Shown here one piece after another: positions 44,043-56,200 of a stretch of DNA of 64,000 bases. Position numbers and translations under genes: made by a program. Every line of letters begins with the position of its first letter. Positions within the stretch are counted from its first letter, which is position 1. Source of the DNA: Stemphylium vesicarium (Eukaryota > Ascomycota > Dothideomycetes > Pleosporales > Pleosporaceae); contig QXCR01000008.1 of the NCBI GenBank assembly GCA_004380135.1, positions 434,001 to 498,000 of the forward strand. Direction: 5' to 3'. The notes beneath the pieces are model-generated. The model saw nothing but the letters and a program-made list of their open reading frames with translations. It was not told the origin of the DNA and made no database searches.

Positions 44043-45593
44043 CTAATACTTCCTCCTCCCAAGCGTCGGCTTCCACTCCAACGGATGCGTCTCCTCGGTC
44101 GCATTCTCATCCTGTTTCCAAATCTTAATCGACTTATCGGACTCACCGGTAATCAGCCTAAGCCCCGTTTTGTCGAACGTCGAGCACATAACACCGGCCT
44201 CTGCCTCAAGCGAACCAGGCTGCGCAATACTCTCCGTATGCTGAAAGCGATGACCGGTTTTCCAATCATAAAACGACGCCTCACCATTATCGCTACCAGC
44301 AAACATGATATTATCCTCGTTAACAGCGAGCGTATTGATAATACTCTCAACGGGAGCGAAATTCTGCATAAAGTCGCCGTTGGGGCACAGCCACTGTTTT
44401 GCGGATTGCGCGGAGCCAGACGCGAAGGTGAATTCTGTGGGGTGCGTGGCGAGCGCGCGGACGGATTTCTTGTGGTGCGTGAGCACCGTTCGTGTTTTAC
44501 CGGCGACGAGGTCCCAGAGGCGGATTGTGCTGTCCATGCTTCCCGAGAGGACTTGGGGCTCTGCTTCTTGGCATTGGATCGACGAGATGGTGCCCTTGTG
44601 GCCGCCGAGGACGTGGATGTTGCTGCGCGAGCGCATGTCCCAGACGCGGACTACGCCGTCGCGGCCACCGGTGCAGAGCACGTCGACTGTCGGGTGTAGC
44701 GAGAGCGAGTACACGCCACTGAGGTGGCCGTGGTAGTGGCGGATTACTTTGTTGGTTTCCAGGTCCCAGCACTTGACCATTTTGTCTTCGCCGCAGGAGA
44801 AGAGGTATGGGTGCCGTGGGCTGACGGCGAGCCCGCGCACGGCGGAAATGTGTCCTGTGAGTGTGATTTTTAGTTGGCCGCTCGCGAGATCCCAGAGCTT
44901 GATTGTCCGGTCGGCGGCGCCCGTTGCGAACCATTGGTTTCCCGGCTCCATGGCTACTGATCGTACCTAGATGGTGTTAGCCGCTCCTATGCGTGCTCGT
45001 TGCCAGGATTCACTCACCCATCCCATGTGTCCGCTAATCACTGTCTTGACCTTCCATGGCGCATGCCAATCAGGCTTCGCTTGCTTCACCACGTCCTTCC
45101 TGACCAGCGCACTCGACGTCTGGTCTCGGTTTGGTGTAGGTCCTTGTGCGTTTGGTGCGGCGCCCTTGCCTCCAGCTCTTACTGCCAATTGCATCGACTG
45201 CGCATCCCGAGCCTTGTCGGCCTTGTCTGAGACGCCCTCAATCATCCTCTGCATCTTCGGGTCCGAGGCCTTCTCCTCGGCGTTCTGCGCCTTGATCTTC
45301 TTGCGCCGTTCGGCCGCTGTGGATGCTGCGCTCGCCATCTTGGCTGCTAGGGCGGGCGGTAATTCGCGTACGTGCTCATATTCGTTGCGAATGCGCGATG
45401 CGACGCCCGCTTGGTCTGCGGCGGCTGACGGGGCTGGTGTGGTGGGATGTATCGAGAAGCTGCCGTTGGATGCGTGGTCTAACGCTGCCGATGAAGCGAA
45501 GTCGGCGGCAAATATCTCTCGCGTTCGCTTTGAGGACGACTTTACCAGCTGCTCGGCCGTGCTGGGAGGTCGCGAAGCTGCGGTCTCGGCCAT
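44043..45593 (-). CDS. PRP46: Pre-mRNA splicing WD40 protein Prp46 (PLRG1)
   Basis: Two exons: 45018-45593 and 44043-44966, with a 51-nt intron; 499 residues. Start chosen at 45593 (MAETAASRPPSTAEQLVKSS), which fits the family; the frame is open up to 45815, but that extension is not family-like. After a charged N-terminal region, seven WD40 repeats run from about residue 190, with GH..WD pairs such as GAADRTIKLWD, CGEDKMVKCWD, GGRDGVVRVWD, GSMDSTIRLWD and GESDKSIKIWK. Prp46/PLRG1 is a core component of the Prp19-associated (NTC) complex needed for spliceosome activation. The intron falls within the first repeat (HMGW to VRSVAME). Convergent with VPS11. Confidence 0.95.
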
Positions 45594-46399
45594 GATTGCG
45601 CGAAGCTGGGGAAGCTCTGGTTTTACTGAGGAATCGTGGAGAATACGAGATGGCGATTCGGGCGGGGGCGGTGAAAAGGGCTCACGTGTTGAGGCGTTGA
45701 CTGATACTAGAAGCCAACAGCTCGTCGTGAACTTAGGATCGCGAACATTGACGGAAGTTTCACTAGCGCGACTGGCTGCCCAGATGAGCTGAACCGAGCT
45801 AGCGCCGAGCCCCATCTTATCTTATCTCCTCCTTCGGTCTGGGCAGCCATTGCATCACTGGTACTCAGCCTTGAACCCTCGACTTTCACACATTATCGCA
45901 TGTTTCTCTTCGGACTGGCTCTTTGCTTCGAAGCCCGACGTGCTTTTGTGTGCGGTGCTCTTTGCTGACTCCAACAAGACAACATCACCCTCTTGTCACT
46001 GCCATCCTCCTCTCGAACTAGACCAGGCTCGCATACTTCAACCCGGGTGATAACCAAAAAGTACAATATATCCACCGAAAAAGGATGATCACGGATTGCA
46101 CAGACTTGATGTCTCGCTTGGTAATTGAACATTATCGAGGCAAGGCTATTTGTTATCTCGTTATCCTCATGAGCCTTCAACGTACTTTAGCCGTCTGATC
46201 TTCTAGGAACACAGGGTATTGTATCAATATGCTCTTAAATTGCGGGAGAATAGGAGTATCTCATGAACTGGAGTACTAAGCACAGGATTCAATCATTTGA
46301 CTTTCTGTGCGAGGATACAGAATTGTACAACTCGACGTCCACGCATGCAAGACAAACCTCAAGATGCAGGTACTCCAATCCAACCGAATCTTCGACACA

Positions 46400-47168
46400 T
46401 GTGAAGATCGAAAGATGCGTACAAAAGATGAAGCACTACCAGGGAGGAATTCGAGGCTGGAAGGTCCAGCCATCTTGTTGGGAATCCGAGTAGGTTCGCC
46501 ATCACCTCCTGCATAAAAGCGCTGTTGGAAATCGACAAGGAATTCATCGCCACTCGCAAAATAGACCCTCGCACCAGACTTGGAGAGCTCGCATATCCGT
46601 ACGTACAGGCTTCTAGGACCTGCATGGATACGGGCCGCGCGCCGCTGTCCAGTCGCTGTCCAGACTCTGCGCCAGTGCGGCACAAGATTGAGTAAGCGGC
46701 CGTCTCGCCTGTTGGGATGCTGTTAATTAAGTCAAAGCGTACTTTACGACACCCCATGGCCTGTCATCGCAGAATCAGATCTGGCCAGAGACTGCAGCAG
46801 CTGGCAGCTGTCTTGCGACTGCCTTTTCCACGGTCATGGCCATGGAAAGAATGCTTGTTTCCCCAGATTTGCCGGGTTCTCCGCTCTACAGCTCCGTGTC
46901 ACGACATGTCATGCGTAAGAGCAGCTGAACAGTGCAGATACAAGCACATGCTGCCGAGGAAGTCGATGCCATACGCAGCCCGAGCCGTCAGATCCTTCCA
47001 GAGCAGGAAGCTGCCTCCGCATGAAAATGACGCAGGAACGCCCGAACCTTGCAGGCCAGTAATCCCGTGGCAGTCGATCTTAAGCTCGACTGCGGTGTAG
47101 CGAGGGAAGAGCAGGCTCACCGTTTTCGCTGAGAGCTTTTCAGAATAAAAAACATTTTGCGAACGCAT
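46400..47168 (-). CDS. Possible small uncharacterised gene
   Basis: Two protein-like minus-strand stretches lie in different frames. About 46930-47110 encodes a Cys-containing segment (AVELKIDCHGITGLQ, then SFSCGGSFLLW). About 46420-46625 encodes YVRICELSKSGARVYFASGD, then FLVDFQQRFYAGG. A CAG acceptor precedes the second. A joining intron would be about 300 nt, longer than usual, and no start with a signal peptide is clear. It could be a small secreted-type protein, a decayed gene or chance. No family recognised. Confidence 0.2.
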
Positions 47169-48147
47169 GCAGGTACGGCAAGCCCGCCAGACTCACGCCA
47201 CCCAACCGAGTTGCCCGGCTTCCTTCGCACAGCGGTGGGCATTCGGATGACACATCCGGACGGGTGGTGGGCCAGGTCCCTCGCGTCTTCTGTACGGCTT
47301 AGCCAAAAAGAATGAGCATGGGTTGTCCCCGGACTTATGACCAAGAAGGGGTTCACATTTGCGGGGTTTACAACAGCGGATTCAGCGCCAGAATATTGAT
47401 TCTGTTGTCTAGCCCGGCACATGCAGCTCTCCAATCGCCATCGCATTGCGTACCCAATGTGTTGGTCGACGTCGGATTCTTTGTTCACCACTTCATCACG
47501 ACCTGCATAGTTGGCGCTGCGTTTCAACAAGAAAGCACAGCTTCCAAGACTGCCCCGGATTTCCCTCGATTGGCCCTAATCCTGGAGCGGCTAATGTCCG
47601 GGCCACAGCCGCACGACTACCAATGAACGGCTGTCTCTAGCGTTTGAGGCACGGGGCTTGGCACTCTAACAAGTCTTTTACCCCTGTCCAGTGCGCGAGT
47701 TCGCTGTCGCCGCGACTTTTCTAACCTCATGGCAAACCAATGGCATCCAATCGTCGCATGGCCGGTTTCTCCCTTGTCTCAACACAATAACACGCACCTT
47801 GCTCGTGTGCCCGCCTGCTGGAACAATGAATCTTGAGGCTAACGCGGCGAGACAACCCTTTCAGTCTTCTCTCGATTATCCATGACTTGCTGATCGTGCA
47901 CGGCGCCTCTATCCGTTACAAATAAACTTCGCCACCCCTTCCAAGTCCAATATAGCCGCGGCTAGTAGTTAGTCTGGGGTAGGTTCATCAGGCGTTACCA
48001 CATCCAGCAATACCTCCAGGGGCTTTTCGACGATCTGGACGGAGGCAAGAATCCACATGTGACGAAGGGCACTTGTGTGGAGCCAGAGTCCACCGGTGTG
48101 CCAACCAGTTCCTTGTTTGGACATGGGGCGCCTCATGGTCGACGTCG

Positions 48148-48155
48148 TATAAAAA
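48148..48155 (+). promoter_or_regulatory. TATA box of the CFEM gene
   Basis: TATAAAAA lies about 115 bp upstream of the CFEM start codon and is followed by a CT-rich leader, as expected for a strong regulated fungal promoter. Confidence 0.65.
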
Positions 48156-48264
48156 GCCTTTGATAGCCTCTTGTTCGTCGACCTCTAAGCTCCACTGTCG
48201 TTATACACACACCGTCAACTTTCGCTATATCGATCCCTGCATCAATCCCCAAACAACCGCAAAA

Positions 48265-48927
48265 ATGAAGAGCTTCACCATCGCCTCCTTCGTCGCCTTG
48301 GCCGCTGTTGCCAGCGCCCAGCTCGACAACATCCCCGAGTGCGCTGTATGTCTATCCCACGTGATGCATCTCAATTCTTGACGAACCTTTACTAACATCA
48401 CCTAGCTGACCTGCTTCGTTGGCCCTCTCACCAGCGACGGCTGCGAGTCTCTCACCGACTTCGAGTGCCACTGCAAGAAGGGTGACACCCTCCTGGCTTC
48501 CGTCCAGCCCTGCGTTGAGGGTGCCTGCTCTGCCGATGACCAGGCCGCCGCCATCTCCGCGGTCGAGTCCACTTGCAAGGCTGCCGGTGTTCCCATCACC
48601 ATCCCCGACAGCAGCGCTGCCCCCGAAGTCAGCTCCGCCGTCGAGACTGTGACTTCCGTCATCTCTTCCGCCGTTGAGACCGTCAGCTCCGTCGTCTCTT
48701 CCGCCGAGGAGGAGACCTCCGCCATGATGACCTCCACAATGGAGATGTCTTCCACTATGGACATGGCCTCTTCCATCACCCCGGTCCCCATGCCCACCGT
48801 CAACGGCACCGACGCCGTCAGCATGACCCCCAGCGCCTCCATGTCGGAGTTCACTGGTGCTGCTGCCCAGGCTACCCACGCTGCTGGTATCATTGGTGCC
48901 GCTGCCCTTGCCATGCTTGCTTTGTAA
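48265..48927 (+). CDS. CFEM-domain GPI-anchored cell-surface protein
   Basis: Two exons: 48265-48345 and 48406-48927, with a 60-nt intron; 200 residues. Residues 1-18 form a signal peptide (MKSFTIASFVALAAVASA). The CFEM domain has its eight cysteines in order within about residues 26-80 (IPECALTC, DGCESLTDFECHC, QPC, GAC, TCKAAG). A Ser/Thr/Val/Glu-rich stalk follows, then a small-residue site and a hydrophobic tail (GIIGAAALAMLAL) that fits a GPI-anchor signal. CFEM proteins act at the cell wall or plasma membrane in haem/iron acquisition, adhesion or host interaction. The aspartate in LTDFECHC is at the position used as a haem ligand in some Candida CFEM proteins, which is suggestive only. 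Codon use is strongly C-biased, consistent with high expression. Confidence 0.93.
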
Positions 48928-50389
48928 ATAAATACCACCATGTCGATAAAAAAGACATGCATATGACGGGCTGATGTACCTATGGGTTTGAGATGTAATG
49001 AATGGGTTTGGTGATGGGACTAGGGACATTTGTATACCACGTGCACCTGGCACATAAAACGAATAATCGAAATACCCTTTAATTCTTGCGCGCTCCTGCG
49101 CTTAAACGGATCTTGTTTATATGCATCTGGCTAGTTGGTGATGATGTCTTGTGTGACTGCGTGTATATATATATATCTCTCTCCCTTCTTGGTCCCTCTT
49201 TCTCATTCTTGTTCATCGCTACACTTTTACCAATTCCACATCTGCATCAGTTCTTTCACCTAGTTGCTCTCGCCTTAGCTCAGCACAACCGCACCATCAC
49301 GCTTTCATCTCCACCACACTATCTACTTCGTATAACTTTCTTCTCTGTCGTGCTTTCTCCTTTCCTCTTTCGCTTTCCCTATCGCTTCGCCAAAGTTTCC
49401 CCTATGCCGTTGCTCATCGCAAGGCTGCACGTAACCGACAAACACACACTATATACCACACTACGACTAGCCAAGTGGAACACTTTTACATAATTTCCGA
49501 GACTATCGACTGTTGGGATTGAGATTGAGTTGCTTAGTTATCCAGTAGCGGCATAAGAATCTGCGTGGAAGACTATTGTTTCTGTATGTTTCACGCTAGG
49601 TTAGCTAGAGGAGTTTGAGAGTGAGTTAGTTGGGTTAGTCGGGGCTAGTGTGGTAGCGTTGGGGCGGGAGGTTAGGCGGTGATGGTGTCGTGCTAGTGGG
49701 ATATAGCTGTTGGACGTGCTAACATACTCCTCATCGCTTGTACATCTTTCTTCCACGTGCTGCAATTGATGGGCATGAGACCAGCGTTCCTTGAGGCGTT
49801 GGTACTTCTGGCATTCATGGTATGCAGATGCATAGAGCGAGGAATATCATCAATGGGAAGTTGATATTCACGGTGAGGCGGAGACGCAGCATCTTGGTCG
49901 TAGTTGACGTATGCGGATCTCTTGGTCCCCTGAAACTCTACATACGGCCGAGGGACGCGTTGATTCGACTTCTACCCCATGCAGGGCAGGTAGTTGTTTG
50001 CGCAATCTGCATGTTTCTTCCATATGCTGGCTGTTCATTCCATGAGCAAGTCATGATTCAACCACGAGGCATACAGCACTTTAAGATCAATCACGCTTTC
50101 CACCCCCCGGGATGACCTCCATGGTAAGGATGTGGATCGACTTGCTATACCCCGCTCATAGCCCCCCCCCCCCTCCGCCGAGAAACCCTCAGCAAGCTCG
50201 CCGTTTACTTTTAGTTATATGAATGAAATTCGGAATTGCCGTTCCAACGGTAAGCATGGGGTTTGCACAACTCATTGGAGAGTGAGACTATGACACCACT
50301 GTTACAGCAACGTCGATAAGGTAGCGACAAAACAGTCTAAATATAGATAACCGGCAAAGAGATCGTGTGTTTTGATCTAGCTACACGGT
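48928..50389. other. Intergenic region with leader-like pyrimidine tract
   Basis: 1.46 kb. It holds a short (TA)n at about 49163-49175, a pyrimidine-rich stretch at 49180-49400 and a C12 run at 50162-50173. ORFs here are compositional. No gene supported. Confidence 0.5.
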
Positions 50390-51760
50390 TTACATGTAAA
50401 TGTAACAGAACGGACCGCCAAGCGAGCTCATCGCATTAGTCATTGTAATGTTCTTGAACGTATCCTGGAGCATGGGACCGAGGGTCAAGGTGTCGTTCAA
50501 AGTACCGTTGCGGCTGGGTGGCGAGTTCAAAAAGGTGACTGTGCCGGCGATTGCATTCCTCCGCTTCTCGACTTCTTGGTTTTGCCAGATCCACCATGTT
50601 CGGTCGATCATAGCGTGGTGGAAATAGAAAGCCTGGGTGGTGATGCGTCAGTAGATGCTTGGTATATGTATAGGTGGGATGAACACAGAACTTACCGGGT
50701 CGGAAGGAGAGTTGAAAAAGTCAGAACCAGCGTCTCCACCAACGGTGTAGTGTCCTGCACTGTGAACGCCAAGATATCCGCTGGGGAAGTCGCCTTGCAT
50801 GCGAGTTTGGAAGGTTCCAATGTCCTTGCTGGTCTCAATGAGGTCCGTGATGACTTCATCTCTGGAATAATGAGCAGCATGCTTGTTCAAATCGCGGCTC
50901 AAACACCTCGGATTGTATCCCAACCCATCTTCTTGTGGGTTTGGCTTGATGCCCTTGGCCTTGGTCTGGATCGGCCCAATAGAAACGGTCCAGTTTGCAA
51001 GAGGGCCAGAAACACAACCGCCTCCACTCCCAGCTGGAAGTTTGATAGGGCAGGTGAGTTCTTGGGGGATGCAAGTGTAATTCCTTCCCGGCACATAGGC
51101 TCCGCCGTCAGATATACTAGTATCGCTGCCGTCGAAGAGAGGTGATTTGGTGGGGTCCTCCTGCCACCACGCCCAGTTGTAGTATGGAAGGTAGCCCTTG
51201 TAGCCACATTCGTTGCGCAATAACTGCTCGTAGGCCCAGATGTAGTAGCGATGCCATGCGAGAAAGTTGGCCTGCTTGAAGTTAGCAAATGAAGTAATTT
51301 CTCGTGGTGTCAGTGCAGCTCAGTTGAGTCGAGCGTGTATGAAGGGATAATGGCTGTTATTACCGTTCCGTGAACCGAATAGGTTTGTAGGACATGCGTG
51401 ACAACAAAATCGTCGAATCGACTCCTTGCTCCTGGCGCGACTGTAGCTGGCGTGAGGGCGGGCTTGGAGTGAAGACACTTGATGGCGTCAATGTAGTTCC
51501 GCCTCTCCGGCTTTGTGAGTAGCGACCTATAGGCATGAGGATCAGGATAGAGCACTCGAGAGGCTAGGACAAAAGACATACCACTCCTTTCGAACTGCTA
51601 CGTTCTCCAACGTGCATTGACCAGGGCTGGGGTAGCCATTCTTTTCTACATCGTTTTTAAGGTTCTCTTGTCCAAGAGCGGCCAGTTTGTCGTACTCTGT
51701 GACTTTGAATGCACTAGCACTCCCGGCAAGCACTACGGCTGCAATCTCAAAGAAGCGCAT
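50390..51760 (-). CDS. Secreted short-type tyrosinase
   Basis: Four exons: 51582-51760, 51364-51526, 50696-51271 and 50390-50632; introns of 55, 92 and 63 nt; 386 residues. Residues 1-17 form a signal peptide (MRFFEIAAVVLAGSASA). The CuA site is made by the histidines in CLHSKP, YSVHGT and FLAWHRYY. The CuB site is made by those in VHSAGHYTVGG and AFYFHHAMIDRTWW. Several NxT sites (NYT, NWT, NGT, NDT) suggest N-glycosylation. The length and lack of a C-terminal shielding domain fit the short secreted tyrosinases/catechol oxidases of ascomycetes, which oxidise phenols to quinones. Substrate range (mono- versus diphenol) cannot be read from sequence. No metabolite-cluster genes adjoin it. Confidence 0.93.
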
Positions 51761-53291
51761 TTTGCTATGAGGAACGGTGAATGGTGCTGGGTATTGGCAT
51801 GTAAAGGGCCAGCTGTCAGAAGGAAACCCGGAAGGTAGAACAGATATCTATGTCTCATCTGATTTTCTCGTGAATGATCTTGGCTTCATATACGTTTACT
51901 GTTCTCTTCGCTCTTGGCATCAAGATCCCCTGCACGCGGCAATGCGAGCAATATGCATTACCGAACCAGAAAAGAACGCGACCAGCTCATCTTTCCCATA
52001 CTATGTCGCAATTTAGATGCTTAGATGAAGCCCCGTAGGATCAGTGGCGGCTCTTGCGATCAACAACTGGATCGAATTTCGGCACATTGATCCAGCGAGG
52101 GTAAGATGGATACCGCTTCTGCGAAATTGGCCACTCGGATATTAGAAACTTCACCCGCAAACCCTGAAGGTTGCACTGCCGCTAGCCAGATGTACATGCA
52201 AGATGGGAGGCTTTCCTGAGGGTCCCATCTTCATCCATGTCTTCCCCCCCGTCGCACATCCGTAAATGAAAATTATAATCTGTGGCTGGCGCGGTCTGAA
52301 GTGTAAGCTGCTAGGGGCAAGTACACCGACAATGCCAATGCAAGGCTTCGGCTTCTGCTTGTACACGTGAAAACGAGTGAGAAGGACGTATTGAGTCGGA
52401 GTGTGTGATCCGCGGAACAGTCCGCAACCGCGCCGCAATACCAAGACGCTAGGAGGACAAGGCGACTCGGACGTCGAGCCGCATCTCTCATCCTTCCCAA
52501 GTTCCTTCCCTTGCCACGACCATCGCTTCTCTGTTGCAACCACATGAGACTTGAGGCTCCGGACGCCTCCAATTGCTGTTACTATTGATACAGACTTACT
52601 CTTAGCTCTACTCCCAGTTCCGCTCGTATGGATACTGCATTTCAACAACCGCAATAAGATCATCCTGGGCATATATGCGTTTTGGCTCTAGGGCTGTTCG
52701 CAGGTGTCACCGCCATTATCAAGTGTGAAAAGCAGAAGACCGCCATCTCCGACCCCAATTCGTACATACACGATACCTTTAGCATGTGGAAGATGACGAA
52801 GTACCTTTGGATGAATACGGAACGACTGACTATTCAGTGGAGGTTTCTTCGGGTCTGTCTAAGCGGCCAGGGGACGATAAGGACAGCCGCTATAGCGTGC
52901 GGGAACTTGAGCCAAACATTATCCTTGTCGAGGAAAGGTGGCGCGTTAGCTAAGATACGGGCCGGCGGATGCAGTTTGCGGGCGAGTGAGTGGAAGGGAT
53001 ATGCATGTATGAGTTTTTCAGACTCTCGGCGCCGTGTAGTTGTGAATCGATCAACATGATAGCGAATCTCCAGCATTGGTGACATGACATCTTGGGGGAA
53101 GGCTGCAAATGGCGATGAACAGCGATGTGTAGACGATACAGGCGATGTCGAAGTCGTACCTGGTGAATACGAAATACGAGAGATCGACGTCAGTGGCCTA
53201 AGCTCCGAAAGTGGGCTGTCCAGAACACCAAGCCTCCCGCATCTCCAGCCATCGCACCCAAGATGCCGAACCGGGCGCCGCCAGCACGATT
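51761..53291. other. Intergenic: promoters of tyrosinase and MDM1
   Basis: 1.5 kb between divergent genes. ORFs of 173 codons (52151-52672, minus) and 153 codons (53084-53545, plus) show no domain; the latter runs out of frame into MDM1. No other gene supported. Confidence 0.5.
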
Positions 53292-56200
53292 ATGGCCACC
53301 GTGAAGCGCAGAGACTTGATACTCGCTGCCGTCGCCATCTTCATCGCCTGGGGCTATCTGACGCATTGGCAGCCCAAGCTGCTCTACCTTCCCTACGCCT
53401 TCATTGCCGGAGTACTTGCGACGTTTGCGCTGCTGGCATGGCTCACCTTGACGACTGCCTGGGACAGAGACCTACGAAGCGGAGGACAAGTCGACTATGG
53501 ACCGCGCCACGTCGCCTTCGTGGCGCCAGACAAGTGGAAAGCTGAGATGGAGGCTCTGAACAAGCGGAACATGTACATGATGGAACCACTGTACCCCTCG
53601 TCCTTTATGATATCAGACAGTATCGACGTCCTGATAGGCTTGATATTGCGCGATTTCGTGAAGAGCTGGTATGGAAGTATTAGCAAGAGCCCGACATTCG
53701 TTCACGAGATCGACAAGGCAGTGCGCGCAGTCATGGGCGAGATACGGGACCGCATACTAGCGGTAGATATGGTCGAGATGGTTGTGTCGCGCATGATTCC
53801 TCTCATCACCGACCACCTAAGAGCGTCGTACGAGGCCGAGCGCGTGGTTCGAGGGCGCAAGCTGTCGCGCAACATTACAGATTCCGAGGAGCTTGACCTT
53901 GCCATTGCAGCCAAGTACAAGGAGGGCCGGCTGCATCCTGCTGCTTCTCTGGCGTACTCAAATACCAAGCCTATACAGCAGCAGCACCTAAGGAGCATTG
54001 TCACGCGATTACTACCAAAGATCATGCCTGCCAACATGTCTACCAGTCCTGCCGTCAATGTACTCATCAAGGAGATTGTGGCCTGCGCAGTCTTGTCGCC
54101 CGTGATGCAAATGCTCGCCGACCCAGACACCTGGAATCAACTCATGGAGGGTTATGTAAGAGCTCCCCTGCTTGAAGTTGATTAAGACTGACATTCATAG
54201 GGGCGATCTTTGCTGCAAGAAAGGAAGACAGTCCGCAAGCTCAGAGCTGCCCTCGACGAACACGCCCCGGCCTCACCGAAGAACCCCAAGAACGTCCAAT
54301 TCCCCAAACTCGCGCCTGGCGACAACGAGCGAAGATTCGAACGCTTCATACGCGCCATCAGGCAGACGAACACTCTCGCAGACGCTAGACGATTCCGCAG
54401 CGAAGTCTCAACCCAGCTACACAAGGACTCCATGGTTGAGGGCCAAGACCCTACTTACCTGCGTCGTCTCGAGACAGCACGGCAAATACTGGATACAAAG
54501 GTCACAAATCTTAGCGCAGGTGGATCAGTCCGAGCCAAAGTCGCAGCACAAGAGAAGCCAAGACATAAGCGTACGTCTTCGAGGTTCGCGAACGCATCTT
54601 TGCGCGAAGTACTGTACGATGCTTCTGGCCTATCATGCTTCATGGAGTTTATGGATCAGGCAGATCTTATGAGACTGGTGCAGTTTTGGATCGTTGTGGA
54701 TGGATTCCGTAATCCGCTGGAAGTAGAGACTGAAGAAGGCCCGGACTACGTTGGCGCGCTTCCCACATGGACAGAGTCCGATCGCGCGGATCTGGCACAG
54801 ATTCATGAAGGCTATTTGTCGAAGCCCGAACTCAAGATTCTTCCTGAAGCCCGCCGCGCGGTTGCAGAATTTCTCAAGGCTGGACGGAAAGCGACACCAC
54901 AACAATATCACAATGCGCGACGTTCGTTGTTGCAAGCACAGACAGCGGCATACGAGCAACTACAGGAGCCATATTTCCGGCGGTTCAAGAGATCCAACCT
55001 CTACTACAAGTGGCTGGCTATGGACGAAGCAGCCAATGCTGACCAGAGCGCCGTCAAGACAAGGACCATGGCGCAAACGTTGGATAACCCCCCTCCTTCA
55101 GCGGCGCCTGCCATGATTCGCACGCAATCAAGGCAGAAGAGTTCACTACAGGTACCACAAGGCGACCTGCGTCGAGCAGTCGCTTCCTCGTCGGACCTAA
55201 AGAGCCAAGGAGCTGTCAAGACTGCCGAGACACCTGCGCGACGATCCTTGGATATGCCATCATCAGCGTCTGCGCGTGCACCCTTGTTTGATGATGACTA
55301 CGACTCTGACCCTCTTGCGCATTCGACCGCAAGTCTGAACTCGGATTACGGTCATGATCGCTCCAACCGCAATAACACGCAAGTCGTCGATGCGATGCAG
55401 GCAGCTCTGACCGACATCATGGACGAGCCTGAAGGCTCCATCTTCTACGAGCCAAGTTTGAAATCCCCTATAGACAATGATTCGATGCGAGGCTCTGTAG
55501 ATCTACCTCGAGTATCATCACCAAATCCGCAATTACAGCAAAGCAAAGAGAGTCTCAAGCCAAGCATAGCATCGCTGGGTTTAGTCGGAGAACCTAGAAC
55601 ACGCGGCGTGTTTGCTGACGACATCTTTGGGGATGAACAGAGATTCCTGGAAGATGAGGTCGACGACCCAGTGCCTAAGGATCAGGCGGAAGACGAAGAG
55701 ATACACGAAGCTGCACCTGGAGATCTAGGTTTGGCAGAGGCTATTGATGCCCTTACAGCCGATATTGAACGCCTAGTGACCCAAGAGTCAATTGTAGATT
55801 CCCTGACATCAAAGGCTGAGCTGACAAACAATGCTGCCGAGCTAAGGATCTTGCGCAAATCGAAAGCCAGCTTGCAACGGGAGATCCAACGCAAGGAATT
55901 GCAGCGGCAGCAGTACATTGTTCAGGAGAGTGACAACAGTTTGTACGGGCGCGCAACCGTATTCATTCAATCGATCATGGTGGGCACTGAAGAGGATGGC
56001 AAGGAGTACGCTATGTACGTCATAGAAGTTCGACGACGTGCGGGCGATCAGATGCCAGCCGCTACGTGGGTCATTTCGCGGCGGTATAGTGAGTTTCACG
56101 ACTTGAACAAAAGGCTTCGCGCAAAATTTCCTCAAGTTCGAAACCTAGAATTCCCTCGCCGACAGATGATGCTCAAACTGCAAAAGGACTTCTTGCATAA

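Larger units (their letters stand above)
45594..48264. other. Intergenic region between PRP46 and CFEM gene
   Basis: About 2.7 kb. Apart from a possible small minus-strand gene (46400-47168, listed separately) and the CFEM promoter at the right end, I see nothing definite. Confidence 0.45.

Noticed and set aside
45594..45815. N-terminal extension of PRP46 to an upstream ATG
   Set aside because: The added residues are not Prp46-like; MAETAASRPPS at 45593 matches the family start.
52151..52672. 173-codon minus-strand ORF between tyrosinase and MDM1
   Set aside because: No motif or splice context; composition looks random.
53211..53291. In-frame upstream extension of MDM1
   Set aside because: The extension (CPEHQASRISSHR) is not membrane-protein-like; starting at 53292 puts the hydrophobic hairpin at the N-terminus as usual.
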